From contig CABUOA010000053.1 in NCBI GenBank assembly GCA_902493145.1, positions 1 through 9,781 on the forward strand: a stretch of 9,781 nucleotides of DNA, in the 5' to 3' direction. Source of the DNA: an uncultured Collinsella sp. Its GTDB lineage: Bacteria > Actinomycetota > Coriobacteriia > Coriobacteriales > Coriobacteriaceae. Positions 5,954 to 9,781 of this stretch are shown piece after piece. A program made the translations under genes and the position numbers. The notes beneath the pieces were generated by a model. It made no database searches, was not told the origin of the DNA, and saw only the letters and a list, made by a program, of their open reading frames with translations. Within the stretch, counting starts at the first letter, position 1. The number at the start of each line of letters is the position of its first letter.

Positions 5954-6931
5954 CTAGTCTCCCGAGGCTTGGTTGCGGCCGGTGGCGTAGTCGATCTGCA
6001 CGTGCGGCTGCAGGTTGTAGCAATATACGTGGAAGCAGAGGGTCTTGCCGTGGTCCTCGACCGATTGCGCCTCAAGGCGCACGCCGCGACAGACAAGTTC
6101 CTCCTCGTTGTACATGGGCGTGACGCGATAGAGAACATGGTTGCCCGTGTCGTGGATGTAGTTAAGAATTTGCTCCTCAAACGGCAGCATGCCCGTCTCG
6201 TTGAGATAACGCGTGCCGGTGAGGAGATTCTTGCGGTTGGCGTTTTCGCCGCAGAGCGACCAGGCGATAAGGTGGCAACGGTTGTAGAGGCTCTGGCCCG
6301 GAATAAAGTCGTAGCGCTGCTGACGCCATCCAGCGGGATGGATGCGCGAGATATCGCCGCGCTCGCCTTGACCGAGCGATTCGGGACCCACGCAGGCGAG
6401 CGCTTTGCGGGTGCGGCCCAGGCTATCGAGCTTGGAGAGCTTCTTAAAGCAGCCCTCTTTGGTAGCGCGCTCGTATTCGTCGAGCGTGAATGATGGCGTG
6501 CCCAACGGGTGCGTGCTGTCGGCGCGAAGGGCAACGTAGGGGTTGCCGGCGTAGTCGGGAATGCTGCTGAGATATACGCCGCGGGCGCGGTCGAGATCGG
6601 GGTTTTCGACCTCGTCGATGGGGGTGACGTTTGAAGAGGCATCGTCAGCGGTGTCGGTCGTGGCGGATTCAGAGCCATCGCCGGAGTCCTGATCATCTTC
6701 GGAGTCCGTGGAGCTCGCTGTTCCCGATTCGAGCCGGGCGACCAAGTCCGCTTCGTCGTCGGTGCGGTTGGGGCTCTCGCTTTGCTTCTCGGCCAGAGCA
6801 GCCGCCTGCTCATCGCTTTGCGGCGAGAGCAGCTTGGGCGCTCCGTCGAGCGACCCTGTGAACAGCGCAAACCCCAGCACCACGGCGGTGCCGATGGAAA
6901 GTACTTGCTTGTAGGCGGACTTGCGCGACAT
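5954..6931 (-). CDS. Secreted or membrane-anchored non-specific DNA/RNA endonuclease (NucA/EndA-like)
   Basis: The 325-residue protein has a basic N-terminus and one hydrophobic segment (about 10-25, SIGTAVVLGFALF) that acts as a signal peptide or anchor; no lipobox Cys follows. Residues about 38-110 form a polar linker rich in Ser, Asp, Glu and Thr (TDSEDDQDSGDGSES). The nuclease domain covers about 115-315. YNRCHLIAW (216-224) matches the catalytic [DN]RGH motif, with H220 the likely general base. NRKNLLTGTRYLN (232-244) supplies the metal-binding Asn, and FEEQILNYI and VLYRVTPMY match the domain's later strands (Endonuclea_NS_2 type). Start ATG 6931 follows CAGGAG by 5 nt. Likely roles are degrading external nucleic acid for nutrition or DNA uptake; no competence gene is in view. 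G-to-C at motif position 219 (NRCH for RGH) is a mild variation. Confidence 0.85.
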   Translation of the reverse strand: MSRKSAYKQVLSIGTAVVLGFALFTGSLDGAPKLLSPQSDEQAAALAEKQSESPNRTDDEADLVARLESGTASSTDSEDDQDSGDGSESATTDTADDASSNVTPIDEVENPDLDRARGVYLSSIPDYAGNPYVALRADSTHPLGTPSFTLDEYERATKEGCFKKLSKLDSLGRTRKALACVGPESLGQGERGDISRIHPAGWRQQRYDFIPGQSLYNRCHLIAWSLCGENANRKNLLTGTRYLNETGMLPFEEQILNYIHDTGNHVLYRVTPMYNEEELVCRGVRLEAQSVEDHGKTLCFHVYCYNLQPHVQIDYATGRNQASGD

Positions 6932-6942
6932 TGAGGCTCCTG

Positions 6943-6972
6943 GCTAGACGGTTCGGAATCTACCAGTCTAGC
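6943..6972 (-). promoter_or_regulatory. Hairpin or operator directly before the nuclease ribosome site
   Basis: GCTAGAC (6943-6949) pairs with GTCTAGC (6966-6972), and GGT/ACC extends the stem inward past a bulged A. Read on the nuclease strand, the stem ends directly before CAGGAG, the Shine-Dalgarno of the nuclease. It could be a protein-binding site or an mRNA hairpin affecting translation. The symmetry is seen; the role is inferred. Confidence 0.4.
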
Positions 6973-7214
6973 AGGTGCCGGCAGGGGTCGCTCTACCGAA
7001 CAAATACTTAAAGATTGGGAGACGCGCTATCGATCCATTTGCCCTAGAAGGGGTTGCGATGGTTGGGACGTGTGGGGCTCGACGTTTCCCCAGATAAAAC
7101 CTGCCAAAATAAATCTGTCCCCTTTTAGAAGGTCGGCAACAATTTATGTGGTTCAGGTTGAGCATGCGCGAGCGAGCAGATTGCCGTGCCCGGGGCCTGC
7201 GCAGCGCCGAGCGG
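6973..7214. other. Intergenic region with a possible REP-like fragment; no gene seen
   Basis: No convincing gene is present between the nuclease and larE. The stretch 7106-7126 reads AAATAAATCTGTCCCCTTT (GGGGACAGATTTATTT on the minus strand), a phrase I recognise as recurring near REP-type repeats and their transposases in many genomes; that link is from memory. Just upstream, TGGGG (7073-7077) can pair with CCCCA (7088-7092). A short minus-strand frame over 6968-7165 is rich in unlikely composition and is not called. A promoter for the nuclease should lie here but no good -35/-10 pair stands out. Confidence 0.35.
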
Positions 7215-7239
7215 TTACGCCGTTTGTAAAACGGCGTAA
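7215..7239 (-). terminator. Perfect 11-bp hairpin directly after larE
   Basis: TTACGCCGTTT (7215-7225) pairs exactly with AAACGGCGTAA (7229-7239) over a 3-nt loop. It starts 1 nt beyond the larE stop codon. In the larE direction it is followed by CCGCTCGG rather than T residues, so it is an atypical terminator or a 3'-end stabiliser. Confidence 0.5.
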
Positions 7240-7240
7240 T

Positions 7241-8119
7241 TTAAAGATTCATGTTGCCGTGGATGTAGGGGGCGACCTCGGGGGAGATGTGTCCGCAGCC
7301 TAGGTTGCGCAGCACGGACTCGATGGCGGCGGGCAGCGGGGCCTTTCCCTCGTCGTTGACCACGGTACCGCCGAGGGCGGCGATCTTGGCGACATCTGCC
7401 GGGGCGGCTTCGATATGCATGCAGCCGCCGACCAGGCGTGCGCGGACCTGCGCCAGGTCAAGATCGTGCAGATAATCCTCGCAGGCGCGGATTAAATCGA
7501 CCTTCTCGCGCGTAAGCTTCTCGCCCGTGGGGACGCGCGTGGCAAGGCAGGCCCCCGCCGGCAGGTTCCAAACGGGATAGCCCCATGCGCGCAGCAGCTC
7601 GCGCTCTTCGTCCTTGGTGAAGCCGACCTCCATAAGGGGTGAGCGCACGCCGAGCTCTTCTGCCGCACGCATGCCGGGGCGGTAGTCACCGCGATCGCTT
7701 GCATTGCTGCCATCGATGACGGTGGGAAAGCCTAGCGACTTGGCGTGGTTGACGATGGCGGTAAAGCCGGCGCGCTTGCAGTGGTAGCAGCGGTCGGCAT
7801 CGTTGCAGGCTACCTGGGGGAGCTGCAGCTGATCGACCGAAAGATTGAGCACGGGGAGCATAAAATGCGGACCCTCATCGGTTTGTCCGTCAACGGACCG
7901 CTCAAACGAAGCCTGCTCGGGTGTGCCGATGAGCGGCGTGGTGAGATGGACGAGGAGGGTATTGGTAGGCATGATGCGGGCGCATACGGCGGCCAAAAAG
8001 CTGCTGTCAACGCCGCCGGAAAACCCGATAGCCACGCGCCCGTATGCCAAAAGCAGCTGTTCGAGCGCCGATAGCTTGTCTTGAAGCTCCTCTGCGGGTG
8101 CCGTGGTGTCTAAAATCAT
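7241..8119 (-). CDS. larE: LarE: ATP-dependent sulfur transferase for the nickel-pincer nucleotide cofactor
   Basis: LarE adenylates the carboxylates of a pyridinium dicarboxylate mononucleotide and converts them to thiocarboxylates, the step before LarC inserts nickel to make the lactate racemase cofactor. This 292-residue protein has the PP-loop SGGVDSS (34-40). The family block DGSNASDRGDYRPGMRAA (136-153) and VRSPL (158-162) are clear, as is ACLATRVPTGE (190-200), where C191 matches the position of the sacrificial sulfur-donor Cys of lactobacillal LarE. It also has CYHC (111-114), so three cysteines could instead hold an iron-sulfur cluster, as reported for some LarE proteins. ATG 8119 follows AAGGAT by 6 nt. 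No larA, larB or larC lies in the window; it is divergent from the HAD gene. Family call is strong; pathway use here is inferred. Confidence 0.9.
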   Translation of the reverse strand: MILDTTAPAEELQDKLSALEQLLLAYGRVAIGFSGGVDSSFLAAVCARIMPTNTLLVHLTTPLIGTPEQASFERSVDGQTDEGPHFMLPVLNLSVDQLQLPQVACNDADRCYHCKRAGFTAIVNHAKSLGFPTVIDGSNASDRGDYRPGMRAAEELGVRSPLMEVGFTKDEERELLRAWGYPVWNLPAGACLATRVPTGEKLTREKVDLIRACEDYLHDLDLAQVRARLVGGCMHIEAAPADVAKIAALGGTVVNDEGKAPLPAAIESVLRNLGCGHISPEVAPYIHGNMNL

Positions 8120-8292
8120 GAAACGATCCTTATCGTTGAGTACTCGGTCGAAAACTATAATCCTAATGCGTTACTTGCCATAAGACTTCTATCTATGTAA
8201 CGAAAGTGCAATATGGCATATACGTTATATACAAGTTGCCAAATGCGGTAGAGTTGCAGCAACGCGACAGCGAGAGTCGATGGGGGACCGAT
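8120..8292. other. Divergent intergenic region between larE and the HAD gene
   Basis: This 173-bp gap must hold the promoters of both divergent genes. It is clearly richer in A+T than its surroundings, notably 8150-8240 (ACTATAATCC at 8155-8164, CATATACGTTATATAC near 8217-8232). A short palindrome, GTTGC-A-GCAAC, lies at about 8254-8264. No pair of -35 and -10 boxes at proper spacing is convincing on either strand, so I do not place a start site. Confidence 0.4.
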
Positions 8293-8943
8293 ATGATCAA
8301 GGCTGTTATTTTTGACATGGATGGAACGCTGGTCGATACCGAGCGTTTGGGAATTAAGGCCTGGAAGGCAGGCGCCGCTGAGCTGGGGCTCGCGATTGAT
8401 GAAGCGCTGATCCATCAGTTTATCGGTCGCACGCTGCCCGATGTCATGGACATCCTCGATAAGCATTACGGCAGCCATGAAACCACCGAGGCGATCTATC
8501 GTCGCCACAAGGAGATTCGCGACGAGATGGTCAAGACCGAACTGGAACTTAAGGCCGGTGCCGCCGAGTGCCTAGACGAGCTGCTGGCTGCGGGCTATCA
8601 CGTGGGTCTAGCGACGTCGTCGCGCCTCGTTACGGCCGAGCGCAACCTTAAGATGGTCGGTCTTTTTGACAAGTTTGAAACGGTAACGTGTGGCGAGGAC
8701 GTCGTGCACGGCAAACCCGACCCCGAGATGTATCTGCTCGCCTGCGAGCGCGCGGGCTTTGCCCCCGAGGAGTGCGCCGTGGTCGAGGACTCTCGCAACG
8801 GCTGCGTCTCGGGCATCACGGCCGGATGCCATGTCTTTGCCGTCCCCGATATCGTGCCGCTGCCGCAGGACGTGGTGGATGGCTGCGAGGCCGTGCTCGA
8901 TACGTTGTTCGACCTGGCAGCGGCAGTCAAGGCCGTGCGCTAG
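8293..8943 (+). CDS. HAD-superfamily hydrolase, subfamily IA (phosphatase or beta-phosphoglucomutase-like)
   Basis: The 216-residue soluble enzyme has all four HAD motifs. Motif I is FDMDGTLVD (7-15), with nucleophile D8 and acid/base D10. Motif II is LATSSR (106-111). Motif III is K141 in HGKPDPEMY. Motif IV is VVEDSRNG (163-170), with E165 and D166 for magnesium. A helical cap of about 70 residues (15-85) lies after motif I, the C1 cap of phosphoglycolate phosphatase and beta-phosphoglucomutase relatives. The natural substrate, probably a small sugar phosphate, cannot be read from the sequence. ATG 8293 follows GGGGGA by 5 nt and begins the conserved MIKAVIFDMDG, so upstream in-frame codons from 8206 are not used. 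It stands alone, divergent from larE and convergent with a LacI-type repressor; no phosphorylase or sugar gene is adjacent. Confidence 0.9.
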   Translation: MIKAVIFDMDGTLVDTERLGIKAWKAGAAELGLAIDEALIHQFIGRTLPDVMDILDKHYGSHETTEAIYRRHKEIRDEMVKTELELKAGAAECLDELLAAGYHVGLATSSRLVTAERNLKMVGLFDKFETVTCGEDVVHGKPDPEMYLLACERAGFAPEECAVVEDSRNGCVSGITAGCHVFAVPDIVPLPQDVVDGCEAVLDTLFDLAAAVKAVR

Positions 8944-8981
8944 ACAATTGCGGTGTTGAAACGAGCAATTACCCACGTTTG

Positions 8982-9031
8982 CGCTTAAGCAAAAGGGGCC
9001 CGGCAATGGTCGGGCCCCTTTTGCTTAAGCG
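8982..9031. terminator. Bidirectional terminator, perfect 21-bp stem
   Basis: The arm 8982-9002 (CGCTTAAGCAAAAGGGGCCC plus G) pairs with 9011-9031 without a mismatch, over an 8-nt loop. The G+C-rich core is flanked by AAAA on the left and TTTT on the right, so it can terminate in both directions. It sits between the convergent HAD and LacI-type genes, 38 nt after one stop codon and 25 nt from the other. Confidence 0.93.
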
Positions 9032-9056
9032 GCGACTTGGCATACTTGCGCGCGTG

Positions 9057-9781
9057 CTATAGATACGCGCCCAGGTTGATGGCGGTGGCTTCGGCGTGGT
9101 TGCTTGCCTGGGTGCTGGCGCGTTCCAGCAGGAACGGCCGCACGAGTTCTTGGCGGTTGATGTCCTCGATGGCTGTGACCGCGGTGACGGTGCGCGCTGC
9201 AGAGCCGATGCGGACGTGCTTGGTCTTTGCCGGCGCCTTGTTCTCGATTTGCTCCATGAGCAATTGAACACCCTTGCGGCCAATTTCGTAGCCCGGCGGC
9301 GCCACGGTGGTAAGGGGGACCGACCCGCTCCAGGCAAGTGGATTGCCGTCGCAGCCGGCCACGCGGACCTGCTCGGGGACGGAGATGCCCTTGTCGATTA
9401 ACGCCGAGATAACGCCCGACGCCAGTACGTCGGTCAGGCCGATGACAAAATCGGGGCGCTCGTCGCCGGAGCGCTCGGCAATCTGGGCGCCGATGCTGTA
9501 GCCGTCGGCAGCGGTATTCCATTCGCCGGCGTCGATGACTTCGATCTTGATATCGGGGTGCAGGGCAAGGGCCTTGTGGATGCCAAGTACGCGCAGGGTG
9601 AGCTGCATAAATGCCGCTCTGCCCACAACGGTGATATGGCGTGCGCCACGGGCAACGGCGAGCTCGGCGATAATGCGCCCCTGCGCCTCGTTGTCGGCGG
9701 CCACGTAGTAACCGGGTTCGGAACAGTGGATGTCCAGATGGACGATCGGCACGGGCATCTTGGTCATGGCGGGGTGCCAGT
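9057..9781 (-). CDS. LacI-family transcriptional regulator (partial, C-terminal ligand-binding part)
   Basis: The frame enters from the right edge (first residues WHPAMTKMPVPIVHLD) and ends at TAG 9059-9057, giving 240 residues. The N-terminal DNA-binding helix-turn-helix would lie outside the window; the Met codon at 9767 is internal, not the start. The fold is the periplasmic-binding-protein-like domain of LacI/PurR repressors: PVPIVHLD (edge strand), YVAADNEAQGRIIAEL (DN-x-x-G hallmark), HITVVGR, the recruitment block DFVIGLTDVLASGVISAL, then VPEQVRVAGCDGNP and VPLTTVAPPGYEIGRKGVQL, which match the family's VPxDIxVxGFDD and LTTVxxxxxxxG patterns. The effector, usually a sugar, is unknown. 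The family's R-x-x-GF site reads RVLGIHKAL here. Its targets are presumably beyond the right edge. Confidence 0.87.
   Translation of the reverse strand, partial: WHPAMTKMPVPIVHLDIHCSEPGYYVAADNEAQGRIIAELAVARGARHITVVGRAAFMQLTLRVLGIHKALALHPDIKIEVIDAGEWNTAADGYSIGAQIAERSGDERPDFVIGLTDVLASGVISALIDKGISVPEQVRVAGCDGNPLAWSGSVPLTTVAPPGYEIGRKGVQLLMEQIENKAPAKTKHVRIGSAARTVTAVTAIEDINRQELVRPFLLERASTQASNHAEATAINLGAYL

Noticed and set aside
6968..7165. Minus-strand small open frame of 65 codons upstream of the nuclease
   Set aside because: No ribosome site or recognisable motif; it overlaps the probable repeat fragment and the likely nuclease promoter region.
7215..7239. Perfect hairpin as an ordinary Rho-independent terminator
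   Set aside because: Kept as a feature at low confidence only: the side that would need a T-tract in the larE direction reads CCGCTCGG.
8206..8292. Upstream in-frame start for the HAD enzyme
   Set aside because: The HAD fold begins at MIKAVIFDMDG, and GGGGGA precedes ATG 8293; the extra 29 residues match nothing in the family.
1..9781. CRISPR array, tRNA, rRNA, transposase, prophage or toxin-antitoxin genes
   Set aside because: I looked for regularly spaced repeats, cloverleaf-like sequence and typical proteins on both strands and saw none. The repeats at 715-968 are too few and too irregular for CRISPR.

Overview
The window is about 60% G+C and carries ordinary chromosomal genes, packed mostly with short gaps. 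Gene content, codon use and the twin-arginine lipoprotein signal point to a gut actinobacterium of the Coriobacteriia, most like Collinsella. That placement is inference from pattern recognition; no rRNA or other marker gene is present to prove it.

Layout, left to right. (1) Positions 1-608, minus strand: the N-terminal two-thirds or so of a 23S rRNA (uracil-C5)-methyltransferase of the RlmD/TrmA family, cut by the window edge. (2) Positions 609-1042: a 434-bp gap with no convincing gene. It is full of structure: a perfect 36-bp inverted repeat, a decayed tandem repeat, and a promoter with a three-half-site operator-like array. (3) Positions 1043-3453, plus strand: a complete polar-amino-acid ABC importer (Tat-type lipoprotein binding protein, permease, ATPase), with a large imperfect hairpin between the first two genes and a strong terminator at 3488-3523. 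(4) Positions 3764-5839, plus strand: an EF-G paralogue whose G domain keeps the P-loop but has changed the G3, G4 and G5 motifs; a terminator follows. (5) Positions 5954-6931, minus strand: a secreted or membrane-anchored NucA/EndA-like non-specific nuclease. (6) Positions 7241-8119, minus strand: LarE, the sulfur-insertion enzyme for the nickel-pincer cofactor, with no other lar gene in view. (7) Positions 8293-8943, plus strand: a HAD-superfamily phosphatase or phosphomutase. (8) Positions 9057-9781, minus strand: the ligand-binding part of a LacI-type repressor that runs off the right edge. A perfect 21-bp hairpin separates the last two convergent genes.

The three transporter genes clearly work together: the lipoprotein captures an amino acid outside the membrane, and the permease and ATPase import it. 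The other genes look like independent transcription units, and I see no shared pathway among them. There is no CRISPR array, transposase, phage gene, toxin-antitoxin pair, tRNA or rRNA. I do not see a clear new multi-gene system. The best leads are the altered GTPase motifs of the EF-G paralogue and the structured non-coding DNA on both sides of the amino-acid binding-protein gene.
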